Assembly: GCA_009667805.1 (NCBI GenBank)
Contig: CM019069.1
Span: 96,569,204-96,633,203 of the forward strand
Length of the DNA stretch: 64,000 bases
Direction: 5' to 3'
Source of the DNA: Leptobrachium leishanense
Lineage: Eukaryota; Chordata; Amphibia; Anura; Megophryidae
Numbering within the stretch: the stretch's first letter is position 1; the number at the start of each line of letters is the position of its first letter. The position numbers and the translations under genes are program-made. The notes beneath the pieces were generated by a model. It saw only the letters and a program-made list of their open reading frames with translations. It made no database searches and was not told the DNA's origin. Below are positions 1-10,429 of the stretch, piece by piece.

Positions 1-98
1 GCACTCAGCTAGATGACCAGAGGGGCGTCGAGTGGAAGGAACGTCCTCTCTGACGGACATTCCTTCCGCTCTCCAAAGACACTCGTCTGACACTAGCC
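1..98. mobile_element. PIF/Harbinger-like MITE, right end only
   Basis: The window opens inside a copy of the MITE family whose complete members lie at 40076-40860 and 46873-47169. The shared block around ACATTCCTTCCGCTCT and the terminal ACTCGTCTGACACTAGCC are present. A TTC trinucleotide follows, consistent with the 3-bp target duplications of the complete copies. The left end is outside the window. Confidence 0.65.
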
Positions 99-676
99 TT
101 CAAATGGTCAGGATGTGAGGCGTGCTCCCTCCCAGCTCCCCCGGTCTAGAAAAATTGGAGTCCCTTACTCCACCCAGTGTCACTAGCAGCTGGGATTTTT
201 GAATTACCCAGCTGCCAGTCCCCAGATCTCCTCAGCATAATGATGTCACTCTGAGGTCAATCTCTGTAGCGATCACTATCAGAGACAGCTGATGGATAGA
301 TAATTTTGCGCAGGTGCTACGTAACTTGCGTATGTTAAGTGTGCAAGTTCCTTTGTGATGCACATTTTGCGTTACGCAGTTTATATTTTTTAATGAAGAA
401 TTGGCAGTTAAGCGATACTGGTAACTCAACTTTAGTAAATGTTTGATTGAATGTATTAACTGATCTTTCAATATGGCTTGTTATTGTTGCAGTTACAGAG
501 CTGATCCAGCTCTTTAAATAGCCACAGAGCGCTTTAAAAATAACTTGATGCCTCTTTCGTGGATCTAAAGCTGTTTTTAAAAATTGTTTCCCACTTAAAA
601 AAAAAAAAAAAAAAAAAAATTGCACGCAATTTAAATGTGATATATCAGATTTTTCTCCTGAATGAAATGTGTGTGC
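99..676. other. No gene seen
   Basis: Only a 23-base A-run at 597-619 and A+T-rich sequence are visible. No recognisable protein similarity or inverted repeat was found. Confidence 0.6.
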
Positions 677-905
677 TTTAAAAGGACACTACCACCATTT
701 AATAAAATGTTCTTATTTATTTTATGTTGCTGATACCTTACATATACAGTACATTGTTTTTCTCTTGTATATTTAGTTCAGAAAATATTTTACTCCTATA
801 TATGTCACTTTTTGCATCCATTTTGTGATATTTTATGTTGTAAACTATCCCCCTCCCCCGTATCTTTACTGCACTTGCTCATCACTTTGTGGCTTTGGGC
901 AGAGA
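677..905. mobile_element. Fragment of the TTAA-target element family
   Basis: The block from TTTAAAAGGACACTACC through TTTATGTTGCTGATACCTTAC and CATCCATTTTGTGATA is the reverse complement, with divergence, of 9460-9668, the right part of the TTAA-flanked element inserted in the KPNB1 pseudogene. One terminal end is present; the other boundary is not clear. Confidence 0.55.
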
Positions 906-1049
906 ATGGAGTCTATAGGTCAGATCTCCAAAAATCTGATTCCTAAGGATTGCATTTTGTGGAAAGTGGCGAAAGGGGGTAGGTTAAAGAATTGAAGCCC
1001 ACTACCCAATCTCATTCAGCTGCTGTAACTTATCTCGGGTAGCATAGAC

Positions 1050-1230
1050 CAGTGTTTCTTAAACCTCTCCTCGGAACCCCCAACCTGGCCAGATTTTGCA
1101 GATATCTGAAGCACAGCACAGGTGAAATAATTTGCTGCCCAGTGATTGCAGGATTCATTCTGCATTTCCCCAATGTGATCTGCAAAATCTGGCCTGGTTG
1201 GGGGTCCCGAGGAGAGGTTTGAGAAACCTA
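1050..1230. mobile_element. Palindromic hAT-type MITE (CAGTGTTTCT family)
   Basis: The two halves are inverted repeats of each other: CAGTGTTTCTTAAACCTCTC on the left answers GAGAGGTTTGAGAAACCT on the right, and CCAGATTTTGCAGAT recurs inverted inside. It is the same family as 8402-8583 and 48144-48327. The flanking 8-mers are poorly matched, so the target duplication has decayed or the ends are slightly off. Confidence 0.7.
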
Positions 1231-1732
1231 GGCCACACAATAGGTCCCTTGTAGACTGTCTAAACAGTCACTCCCCACCCCATTGCCTCTTCACTGGTTT
1301 ATCATATACCAAAGCAAGACTTGCCATAAGATTTTGATAAATGTTGCATTGTGGAAAAAATCCACAGAATGAAAGCAGGCGTTAAACACTTAACTTTATT
1401 TTTTCTTTTTACATACAATTACGTCAAAGAAAAAAAAAGGTAGCATGTGTTACATAATGTGTTTTGGGGTGTGTCTTTAATTTATGACAAGTCATTCACT
1501 GCTCCTACTTTCAATGAAATTAACGGTAAAGACAATGACAAGGTTCTTGTCCTTATTTTTAAAAAAATGATTGAGCAGACAGTTAATTAAAAAAAAAGTT
1601 GGTCCTGGCCACTTCTGACTAAACCATACATTTTCAAAGAATGAAAAAAATTTAAAATACCCCCCCCACTATAAATTTTGTAGGCTATCCACTAAGCAAG
1701 TTGGCTTGTGTAATTGCTGCAAATGGCATAAG
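1231..1732. other. No gene seen
   Basis: A+T-rich sequence with short A-runs and a C-run near 1662-1669. Nothing recognised. Confidence 0.5.
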
Positions 1733-2273
1733 TACCGTAGATACTCGAGTATAGCGCGACCCGAATATAACGCGATGGATAGAGATTTATTATTGAAATG
1801 AGAGAATACTCAGGACTCGAATATAACACGAGGAACAAAATTTGACTGTACCAGTAAACAATTAAGATCCTTCCAGGTTCTCTTCACACAGTCAGGCTAC
1901 CCCTCAGGCCAGAGTGTTCTGCTCTAGAATGGTTGCAGTTGTTACGAAGTATGAAGCCGCCGGCCACCCATCTTTACTAGCGATTTAGATGGCTGGCGGG
2001 GTGAAAGATTGGCTTAAACCGAGCTTGCCCTCTGTCCGTGATGGATCCCACCTCTCCTGAATCTGGGAGTTCCTGAAGTGTTTGCAAGCATCAGGGAGCC
2101 TGCATTCACTTCAGCGAGACTACCGGAACATCCGGGAGACTTGGGATCCAGAGCAAGGCAAGTTTTTTGTTTTTTTTACACGTGATGCAGATGTCGAATA
2201 TAACGCAACCCCTCCAATTTTATGGTAAATTTTTGGCACCAAAATCTAGCGGTGTACTCGAGTATCTACAGTA
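1733..2273. mobile_element. MITE with about 22-bp inverted repeats and TA boundaries
   Basis: The left end TACCGTAGATACTCGAGTAT and the reverse complement of the right end TACTGTAGATACTCGAGTAC form terminal inverted repeats with subterminal GAATATAACGCG motifs on both sides. Both ends carry TA, which fits a Tc1/mariner-type TA target. It is about 540 bp with no transposase frame. The superfamily is inferred from the TA only. Confidence 0.65.
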
Positions 2274-2494
2274 GACGTCTTCTAATTGTGTGCAACTTGG
2301 AATTTAGTGCATAGACCACATTTGTTGATATTTATAAGTAGGTGTGTACAGACCACCGGGACTACTGAGAGATTCCCAGTGGGCTGATGGCTTAGTGGGC
2401 CGGTGTGAACGGCCACCTTCCCGCCCCTCACCTGCCCTGCGGTAAAAGTGATTACAATTCAGATTGTATGTGTTTGTGGGCATATGTGTCACGG

Positions 2495-2720
2495 AGCAAC
2501 CGGCATGAGTCGAGGTGGAGCCCCTTTTCTGGGTTGATAGCCCTTTAGGAAGGAGTGCTGCTGGCTGCATAACACATAGAACAGGAGGTGAAGACCCCAC
2601 ACAGCTGGACAAGGAAACAAGAAACACAGAACAGCAGGAAGGGCAAGAGTTAATGATAAAACCCAATACACAAAACACATACACCCACAGCAGCACACAA
2701 AAGGGAACCCTAATCTAGAA
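2495..2720. repeat. Unclassified interspersed repeat, copy 1
   Basis: A block containing GAAGACCCCACACAGCTGG is a diverged match to 35825-36010, where GAAGACCCCACTCAGCTGGG occurs in similar surroundings and the preceding GAGGTGG block also aligns. No coding capacity is recognisable. It could be part of a long terminal repeat or of a non-autonomous element. Confidence 0.35.
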
Positions 2721-3762
2721 TACAGTCCTTAAATGCCCTTCTATTCTAAGGGTGGGTACACAATCTTTATATAAATCCATTTTTGTCCGTGCTTGCCTAA
2801 GTAAAGTGGGCCGGTGTGGATGAAGTCCAGGGCTGATTTTATTTATTTATTTGTCCCAGCCTGCTCAGCAATGAAGGTGTTAATAATAAAAATCTGTGCA
2901 AATATTCAGGCCCTTTAGAACACTCTATGGGCTTGTTAGTGACTATGGTGTAAATCAGTGTTTCTCAAGTAGTGGTGTCGCGACCAGGGCGGCTACCTCT
3001 GCCTCCCTCACCAGCAACCGCGTGTCAGAACTTTCCTGCTTGAAGGAAGTACCAGCGTGCAGTTGCTAGTGAGGGAAGCAGGGATAGTCCTGCCCCCTCA
3101 GCTACAGGTCCAGCCACCTGGGACACGGTGCATCAGGTAAGATACTATGTAATGGCAAGGTAGGGGGGAGAGAATTTGTAATGGGAAGGTGTGGGGTGGG
3201 ACTCAGTGACTGGCAGCAGCTCTGTACTGCCAACAGGGAATAACATGTGTCCAGAGCATTCTACTACTGACTGCCAACACCAGGAGCCACTGTGCACATC
3301 TCAGTGAAGCAAAAGGCTGTTGGGTAAGAGGGTGGCTTCCTATCTATATTTGATTGTGTTTTTCCTTTTCTGTTTGTCTGTTCTTTTGTTACTCTGTCCT
3401 TTTACCTATTTCTGCATCTTTCTTTCTGAATATCTGTTATTCTGTCTGTCCATTTATATCTGTGTCCTTATGTGTATTTTTCCATCTGTAATTGTATCTG
3501 TCTTCCTCTCAATTACTCTATTTCTCCTCATCTCCCTTTTACTATATACACTCCTCATCCTTTTCTGCCTTCCTCCTGATGTGATAATCCCTGCAGAAAA
3601 CTAGAATGTACACTGAGAATTCTCAGCAGAATCACACACTGCTTCCTGATCCCGCCCTCTCTGCATACCAGGGACGTAGGGTGAGGTCAGTGGCTGGTGA
3701 GACACTGGCTAGTATCAGAGCCAGATATACACAGGTTACGTAGGTTCAGGTTCAGTGCTTCC
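2721..3762. other. No gene seen
   Basis: A hAT-like terminus CAGTGTTTCTCAAGTAGTGG lies at 2956 but I could not find a partner end. The stretch 3320-3604 is T/C-rich and low in complexity, so its open frame of hydrophobic residues is not credible as a gene. Confidence 0.45.
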
Positions 3763-3906
3763 CAGGATCTGGCTGCTCTGTTCTCCCCAGGAACTGGCTG
3801 CTCTCAGTGCTCCCCAGGAACTGGCTGCTCTCAGTGCTCCCCAGGAACTGGCTGCTCTCAGTGCTCCCCAGGAACTGGCTGCTCTCAGTGCTCCCCAGGA
3901 TCTTCG
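3763..3906. repeat. 27-bp tandem repeat, about 5 units
   Basis: The unit GGAACTGGCTGCTCTCAGTG plus CTCCCCA is repeated head to tail four times almost identically, with diverged copies at the edges. Because 27 is divisible by three, frames stay open on both strands (apparent ORFs at 3697-4035, 3755-4060 and on the minus strand). These are repeat artefacts. Confidence 0.9.
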
Positions 3907-3983
3907 TCGTCCACTCCAGGCCGCCAAGTGTCAGCTGCGCATCTGCCTCCTCCACCTGCAGGGAGGAGGCGCCACCACAGTGA

Positions 3984-4343
3984 GACTCGGGTCAGACGAG
4001 CGCAGTGTTCATGTCCGTGTTGCCGCACATTTTAACGTCCATGGTAGCATACAATTATGATCAATAGAGACCCACACACGAAGTACGTCCGCACAGAGGT
4101 GCGGACGCACAACGGACGCAAGTTAGGCAAGAACGTAAACCTGCTAGAACGGACGTGCGGAGTGCGCCACGTCCGCATAGCTTTGTGTGTGAGTGATGGA
4201 ACGTAGTCAGACGGACTCCATTTTTGACGTCCAGCATTTTTGACGGACAAAATGGTTTTTCATATTAATTTTATTTCCCATCTACATCAGTCAAAAAAAA
4301 GTCAGTCACAAAAATGGACCGTGTGGCCACTACCTTGTTACAT
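3984..4343. mobile_element. PIF/Harbinger-like MITE, truncated by CR1
   Basis: This is the same element as 34817-35257 in the opposite orientation. It starts with a variant of the family end (GACTCGGGTCAGACGAGCGC) and shares the GTACGTCCGCAC, TTTTGACGTCCAGCATTTTT and GGCCACTACCTTG blocks. About 75 bp of the far end are missing where the 3' end of the CR1 LINE abuts at about 4344. Confidence 0.75.
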
Positions 4344-4890
4344 AGGCTGAAAAAAGACATGCTTCCATCGGGTTTAGCCTCTCACACATCACCTACTGCT
4401 GTTGATCCAAAAGAAGGCAAAAAACCCAGTCTGAAATGCTCGCCAATATGCAACACTATGGGAAAAATTCCTTCTTGACCCCAGAATGGCAGTCAGATTT
4501 CTCCTTGGATCAAGAAGCTTTTATACACATATTAAATATTATAACCCTTAATATTCTGTGTCTGCAGGAAGTCATCCAGTCGTTATTTAAGTCTGTACAG
4601 TCTCTGACTCAACCACTTCAACAGGCAGAGAATTCCACAGCTTTATTGTTCTCATCGTAAAATAACCCTTCGTATGCTTTAGGCAGAATTTCCTTTCGTC
4701 CAGTCTAAATGGGTGACCGCGTGTCCGGTGCATAGTCCTGTTAATGAATAGGTTTCCAGTCAATGGTTTATAATGGCCCCGTATATATTTATATAAGGTT
4801 ATCAGATCCCCTCTAAGGCGCCGTTTCTCTAAACTAAACCAGTTTAAGCTTGTTGGTCTTTCCTCATAACTTAAACCTTCCATTCCCCTT
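4344..4890 (-). mobile_element. CR1-type LINE, 3' end and RT C-terminus (fragment 1 of 2)
   Basis: This is the 3' part of a CR1-clade LINE. Read on the minus strand, 4883-4587 encodes the C-terminal tail of the ORF2 protein, including MEGLSYEERP, FSLEKRRLRGDLI and FTMRTIKLWNSLP, which are hallmarks of CR1 proteins. A 3' UTR follows to about 4344. The coding sequence continues upstream at 6104-6525; the interruption at 4891-6103 is a later DNA transposon. The copy is 5' truncated and dead. It probably inserted into the MITE at 3984-4343, since the junction cuts off that MITE. Confidence 0.85.
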
Positions 4891-5089
4891 CAGGGGTGTG
4901 GGAATTGTATCGCCCGACGCCCGGGACATGAAGATCCGGGCACCGGGCGAGTAGGTTTTTTTGAGATGCAGTCCTGCGGACTAATTCCAGGGACGCCTCC
5001 AATACCGGAAGCCGGCTTACCGGCATCCGAGGGGCTTGGGCGGCTTTTCGAATGCTCTATCGGCATTCAGACAGCCGCCCCTGGAGCTC

Positions 5090-5262
5090 TCCGGCATACT
5101 TACCTTCCTGAGCAGCGCCAGGAAAGTTTCCGTGCTTCCGCACGTTGAAGGACCCCAGCCGTGATCACGTGGGAGTCCCACGTGACCGCGGCTGGGGTCC
5201 TTCAACGAGCGGAAGCGCGAAGACTTTGTCGGCGCCGCTCGGGAAGGTAAGTATGCCGGAGA
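5090..5262. repeat. Long GC-rich inverted repeat inside the hAT fragment
   Basis: The arms pair across a centre near 5176: CCGGCATACTTACCTTCC on the left answers GGAAGGTAAGTATGCCGG on the right, and GAAGGACCCCAGCC answers GGCTGGGGTCCTTC. Each arm carries a consensus 5' splice site motif (AAGGTAAGTAT) pointing outward. The flanks pair again around GGGGCGGCTGT. Confidence 0.85.
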
Positions 5263-5331
5263 GCTCCAGGGGCGGCTGTCCGAATGCTGATAGAGCATTC
5301 GAACAGCCGCCCCATGTCTGGTCTGGGGTCT

Positions 5332-5720
5332 GAGCTGGGAAGCATTATCCATGAGCTGGGGCATATATCCATGAGAGCTTGGGGGCATTATACCATGAGC
5401 TGGGGCAGCATCCATGAAAGCTTGGGGGCATTATCCATGAGCTGGGGGGGGGGCAAATATCCATGAGCTGGGGGCAGTATCCATGTGCTGGGGCAATATC
5501 CATGAGCTGGGGGGCATATCCATGAGCTGGGGGGCATATCCATGAGCTGGGGGGGCATATCCATGAGCTGGGGGGGCATATCCATGAGCTGGGGGGGCAT
5601 ATCCATAAGCTGGGGCAATAGCCATGTGCTGGGGCAATAGCCATGTGCTGGGGCAATAGCCATGAGCTGGGGGCAATATCCATATATCTCAGAAGGGATA
5701 TATAAATATGAGCTGGGGGC
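5332..5720. repeat. About 20-bp tandem repeat (VNTR)
   Basis: Irregular head-to-tail copies of CATATCCATGAGCTGGGGGG with variable G-runs. On the minus strand this is CCCCCCAGCTCATGGATATG, the monomer from which the 36-bp higher-order unit at 37260-37990 is built. Apparent minus-strand proteins at 5345-5899, 5388-5663 and 5431-5676 come from this repeat and are not gene candidates. Confidence 0.9.
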
Positions 5721-6103
5721 ATTTTTATGAGGTTTGTTCTTATTGGAAAGTGGTCACATGACATAAAATAAAAGTATCGGTACTCGGTATCGGTGAGTAC
5801 TTGAAAAAAATATAGGTACTCGTATTCGGTCTTAAAAAAGTGGTATCGGTGCATCCCTAATATACATACATACACACACACATATACATAGATACACACA
5901 ACAGAATAGTGTTTAAATAAAGGTCTTTATTCATCACATGTATCGGACGCTGCCTCTATAGGCTGTTATGAATAAAGACCTCTATTTAAACACTATTTTG
6001 TTGAAATTATCAGGACAAGTAGATCGTCCTGAGGGACAAGTAGATTGGACTACTACTTAGTCCGTTGGACAAGTAGATTTTTTTTTAAATTTCCACACCC
6101 CTG

Positions 6104-6525
6104 CCCTTATTAATTTTAGTTGCCCGTCTCTGTACTTTTTCTAGCACTATAATATCTTTTCTTAAGACAGGTGCCCAAAATTGCACTGCATAGTCAAGGT
6201 GCGGTCTTAACATTATTTTGCCACTGTATAAATCATTGGTTTCATCCTGAGAGTGAACTTCCCTTCTAATGCATGCCAATACCTTGCTGGCCTTGGCGGC
6301 TGCTGTTTGACATTGCACATTGTTACTTAGTTTGAAGTCTATGATTATTCCCAAATCCTTCTCCTGCTTGGATTTCCCGAACTCCATACCATTTAGGGTC
6401 TAAGTTGCTTGTGTGTTCTTCACTCCAAAGTGCATAACTTTGCATTTATCTACATTCAATTTCATCCGCCATTTAAGTGCCCAGTCCCCAAATATATTTA
6501 AATCCCTGTGCAGCGAAGTAACATC
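6104..6525 (-). mobile_element. CR1-type LINE, RT thumb/connector region (fragment 2 of 2)
   Basis: Minus-strand translation gives CR1-type motifs in order: WRMKLNVDKCKVMHFG (about 6480-6430), then after a stop KDLGIIIDFKLSNNVQCQ, then LRPHLDYAVQFWAPVL and VLEKVQRRATK. These directly precede the C-terminal tail in fragment 1 (4587-4883). The copy is 5' truncated at about 6525, next to a T-run and G-run. At least one in-frame stop makes it non-functional. Confidence 0.85.
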
Positions 6526-6904
6526 CTTTTTTTGGGGGGGGGGGGTTTAGCTAAAATCACGTAATTTGTCCCAAAAAAAAATGGGTTCCCAAGTCTACCC
6601 CATAGAATATAACCGCAAAGTATCGGATAATAAAGTGCGGGAAAAAAAATTCTTTACACACTGTGGATGATTGAAATGTTATTGAAAATTCACTTTTTTT
6701 TTTCATTTTTTGTTATAGCATTCTGGCAGGACATGACATGTGTATATATAGAATTATGATATATTCTTAATCTGCCGAGTCTGGCGGAAAGAACGATATA
6801 TAATTTGTCTGGGTGGTATAATAATACGTGACTTAAAACCACGTTTAAACATGATGAGCAAAAACTTCAGCAAACTTCACTTCCGAAAGAGCGCCAAAGT
6901 TGTA
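6526..6904. other. No gene seen
   Basis: A G-run at 6534-6545 and A+T-rich sequence. Nothing recognised. Confidence 0.5.
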
Positions 6905-7116
6905 AAATTACTCCCGTCTTTAAGGGGTTAAACATGGTCATGTTTGGTATCATTGGAAAGGCCATGCTCTGGCCTTTCTAATGATACCACATATGACCCT
7001 ACTACCTGAAAACAGTCGGGAGATATCGGGGTGCAAAGGAACCCTTATCTCCACCCCTATCTTTCCTTAGGAGTCAATGAGGACGTTCCCCACATGTCCT
7101 CAGCAGTGAAAGGGTT
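6905..7116. repeat. Fragment of a repeat ending CAGTGAAAGGGTTAA, with hairpin
   Basis: The stretch 6940-6985 forms a hairpin (TGGTATCATTGGAAAGGCC against GGCCTTTCTAATGATACCA). The right end reads CAGCAGTGAAAGGGTTAA. Both parts recur, diverged, at 25260-25495, where TGGCCTTTCCAATGATACC is followed by CAGCAGTGAAATGGTTAA. It is probably a non-autonomous TTAA-target element. The left boundary is unknown. Confidence 0.5.
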
Positions 7117-7171
7117 AAATATGTTCTGTGTTCACATCAGATTCCCATCACATGCTTCACTATACTTCTAT

Positions 7172-7349
7172 CAGGTCTATTCACTAAAGGTGAAACTGAG
7201 GAAAATTGGCAGAAGTGAAAATTCTAGGTCGAAATAGTCAAACCGGAAAAATTCTCCCATTTATCACACTTTCCGAATCAGCTATTTGGTCTAAATTGTT
7301 CACTTCTGCTGACAGTTCTCCTGATTTTCACCTTTAATGAATAGACCTG
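7172..7349. mobile_element. Palindromic MITE (CAGG-ATTCA family), copy 1
   Basis: CAGGTCTATTCACTAAAGGT at the left answers ACCTTTAATGAATAGACCTG at the right. The interior (AATTCTAGGTCGAAATAG, AATTCTCCCATTTATC, CACTTTCCGAATC) matches the palindromes at 27230-27412 and 54105-54285 in inverted order. It is about 178 bp with no coding capacity. Confidence 0.75.
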
Positions 7350-7967
7350 CATGTCTCTGTCCAGCACAAAGTGATCACAGATGTGTACAAAATAACAGAT
7401 CTCTGCAGAATGTTTGTTTGATCACTACATTAAACAGGAATGTTCTGGAACAGAGCAAGAAGATTAGAGATTCCCAACAGTGCTATTAATTACCATGTAA
7501 AAGTTAATTCATCTTTACATTGTAAAGCAAGATTTGTGCCAGCTAATGGTAACCGCCTGTAATGTAATTTCTTTCTGTGTGTGAAGTGAGATTCCATAGC
7601 CCATTTAATGTGTGTCTACAGTCCCAAACTTATATATGAATGAGGCCATTAAGTATAACAAGAGGACCACAGCATCACCACTTGAGTGGTCATCATGGCA
7701 GGGGGGGGGGGGTGGTTTAGGACTAAAGCTAAAGTTTTAAACAGAAAAAAAAAGGCATTGAAGGTCTGTAGGGATTAAAGGTAAATCCCTCATTTTATTT
7801 TTCTCAAAGTATGAGCGTGCTTGTAAAATGTAAAAATGTTTTGTGAGGTCTTTCTACACACCATATAAAAAATAATTCTTGAAGCCTAACTAGTCATTAC
7901 TAAGATTATGGCATGACATTCCAAACAATATGCTAATGCAGTCTTAAAGCTGTCACAATTCACAACT
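7350..7967. other. No gene seen
   Basis: Contains a G-run at 7700-7711. Part of the stretch next to 7968 may be decayed 3' UTR of the KPNB1 retrocopy, but I cannot show it. Confidence 0.4.
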
Positions 7968-8401
7968 AACCTTTTTTTATTTGGCATAAGTAGAAAGTGG
8001 TTTTTGTCCAGCCCATTTTGTATCCTCTTCCTTCTGTTAGAAGTTCAATGATCATGAGGTGGGCCTCCACCAAATTAAGGACGTCTTTTCCAAACGCTGT
8101 GATCCTCGTTACCAGCAGCGTGATCTTTGAATGACAGGATGAACTCCGCACGTGGCTGCACCAACATCACATTGGGTGCACATTCTCCTGGTCTCCTTCA
8201 GCCCTTGGATGATTTCAGTATATGCCACCAATCTATCATATCATAAATCGTTCTTGTCTACATGAATCTAGGATGCCTGTTGTAGTGTGTTCCAGATATT
8301 TCTCAATTTCACTATCAATGGCCAAAGTAAACACACTAAATACAGAAAGGATTTGCTACTCCACCGAATGATCCACTTTCTTTTCCCCAGATTCTCTAGG
8401 A

Positions 8402-8583
8402 CAGGGTTTCTCAAACCTGTCCTCGGGACCCTTAACCAGGCCAGATTTTGCAGATCACTTTGGGAAAATGCAGACTGAATCCTGCAATCACTGAGCAGTA
8501 AATCCTATCGCCTGTGCTGTGTGTCACATATCTGGAAAACCTGACCTGTTAGGGGGCCCTGAGGACAGGTTTGAGAAACACTG
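8402..8583. mobile_element. Palindromic hAT-type MITE with perfect 8-bp TSD
   Basis: The element starts CAGGGTTTCTCAAACCTGTC and ends GACAGGTTTGAGAAACACTG, so the ends are inverted repeats. The 8-mer CTCTAGGA lies directly outside both ends (8394-8401 and 8584-8591), the signature of hAT transposition. The element is 182 bp, non-coding, and sits inside the KPNB1 pseudogene just after the EVMQLLLE codons. Confidence 0.93.
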
Positions 8584-8809
8584 CTCTAGGAGAAGCTGCA
8601 TGACTTCATAAAAGAAAGGCAGGAAATCTGTAGGGCACACCAGAGGTCTCCTGCAAGCCTTACAGCAGCCAAGCAACCCTGATATTCTGCATACTTTTTC
8701 GGCCGGTAGGAAGGAAAGGTTTAAATGCCTCCATGTATTTGACAAATTCTGCTCCCAGCACTTAACAAAGATGCTAACAGCCATGAGGGCATCCTCCTGT
8801 ACTTCTTAA

Positions 8810-9664
8810 AGCGATGCTTAGAAACATGCAGAGTGGGGGGGGTCTGAGCTGACTGTTGATGCGTGTGGACATGTTTCTGCTGAGCTCTCTGACGACCTGG
8901 CCTTTTAGTTATTGTCTTTCACGTCCCACTGTCGAGGAAGGCTGTTGTTTTTGTACCCCGAGATCCTGTCGTCCTGGGGAGTTGTTTGAGACCTGTGGCC
9001 CCGCTCTGCAGCTCTTTATTGTACCGCTTGAGCGCCGTGCTACTTTTTGCGGCTTAGCTGCAGGCAGCCATTTTGACAGCCTGCTCCGTAGTTGCAGGCC
9101 CGATCCAGCAGTGAACTCGAGTGCCATGGAGATTGTTGGCCTTCCAGCACCTGTGCTACCTCCAGGGCTACCTCCCTACCCTCTGCAGCTCTCTGATGAT
9201 GACTCGGCGCCGCTGATGAAGGGGATGCTACAGGCCATACTAGCTGAGCTGTGGGAGGAGTGTCGTGCTTCGCTGTGGGTGTCTGGATGGCTGAGCGGGG
9301 AGTCTGCTGGATGGCTTGCGACTGTGCAGCCAACATGTGTTGCCATGTGGGCTGTGAGTAGGCTGGACGACAGCGTGCAGAGTGGATCGCCTACATCCCA
9401 GTTTCTACCTGCTGCTTCACTGCCTCGGAATCCATTCTATGCTCAATGCCAAACAGCGATAAACAAGTGCTGTAGAGATACTATGGGGGCACAGTTTACC
9501 AAGCAAAAGATCACAAAATGGATGCAGACAGTGACACATATAGAGTAAATTATTTTCTGCTAAACAAACTAAACATGCATGAGAAAACCAAAGTACATGT
9601 AAGATATCAGCAACATAAAATAAATAATTTCTTTTTTTTTTTTAAAAAAATTGCTAGTGTCCCT
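8810..9664. mobile_element. TTAA-target DNA element inside the KPNB1 pseudogene
   Basis: TTAA lies at both boundaries (8806-8809 and 9665-9668). The ends AGCGATGCTTAG and (inverted, right) AGGGACACTAGC are short imperfect inverted repeats. This fits piggyBac or Kolobok-type TTAA transposons. The 855-bp body includes a GC-richer part with an open frame at 8856-9548 (+) that I do not recognise. A second copy of its right part lies at 677-905. Confidence 0.65.
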
Positions 9665-10429
9665 TTAAACTGTATCTTGTGTGTCGTGTTTTGAAAGTAG
9701 GACTTCGTTTGAAGACCGTGTTGTAGCCGTTCCATAATCATCAGAGTTGTATTCTGCACAGCAGGGTAACATCCTTGTCCCTATTCTTAATGATTTCCAT
9801 GAGTGCTTCTATGCAGCACTTCGTAAGTTGTTCTGGCGCCGATCAGTTCTGTTAGTGGTCTCCAACACTTTCTGCACAACAGCTTGAAAGACAATATGGT
9901 GCAGGCTCCTCTTGTTGTATCCGCTTCAGCCATGCTGGAATATGCCCAGATGACATTGGTAGCCACTCTGGGTTCTGCTATAGGTAGATCAATGAAGCAC
10001 TGTAGAGGGGGGGGGGGGCTGGTACATATAATTTGTAACAGCCTCTTATAGCCGCTCACACAAACGTCCCACAGTCCATGCAGTTGTGTCTCTAACCTTT
10101 TATGCTGGTATCCTTAATCAGCTCTATTAATGTGGGCATAGCCTGAATGACAAGATATTTTAGACACTGGGCCTTTGAAGATGCTACCAAAAGCCACAAT
10201 CACAGCATCCTTGTAGCACCATCAGGATTCTTAATGTGCTCTTTGATTACCCTTAGGACATGGGGTACCATGTCATCTTCACAGCAGGTGGCAAGAAGCA
10301 TGAGGCAGACTCCAGTGGCTTTGCTTACATTCCAGTCATCATCGTTCTGGTCCTGTTTTGTAAGAGATTGCACCCAGATGGGGACCAGGTATTGCAGAGC
10401 TCTTGTAGCTCTTGTATAATAGTATAATT

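Larger units (their letters stand above)
4985..5859 (-). mobile_element. VNTR-bearing hAT element, truncated copy
   Basis: This copy is inverted relative to the complete copy at 36957-38530. Its outer end at 5859 reads TAGGGATGCACCGATACC on the minus strand, followed by the same subterminal block (AGTACTCACCGATACC, CATGTGAC, CCAATAAGAACA). It holds a repeat tract (5332-5720) and a GC-rich hairpin (5090-5262), both shared with the complete copy. The other terminus is missing near 4985. There is no transposase frame. Confidence 0.8.
4891..6103. mobile_element. hAT-like DNA element interrupting CR1
   Basis: The ends CAGGGGTGTGGGAATT and (inverted, right side) CAGGGGTGTGGAAATT form terminal inverted repeats. 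The 5-bp sequence CCCTT lies directly outside both ends (4886-4890 and 6104-6108), and removing the element restores the CR1 reading frame region. There is no transposase frame. Inside, 5905-5995 is a palindrome around GTTTAAATAAAGGTCTTTAT, and 6010-6085 repeats GGACAAGTAGAT several times. A fragment of the VNTR-bearing hAT family is nested at about 4985-5859. A 5-bp duplication is shorter than the usual 8 bp of hAT elements. Confidence 0.75.

Noticed and set aside
8856..9548. 230-residue plus-strand open frame
   Set aside because: It lies wholly inside the TTAA-flanked insertion in the KPNB1 pseudogene, shows no recognisable domain, and its composition is that of GC-rich repeat DNA.
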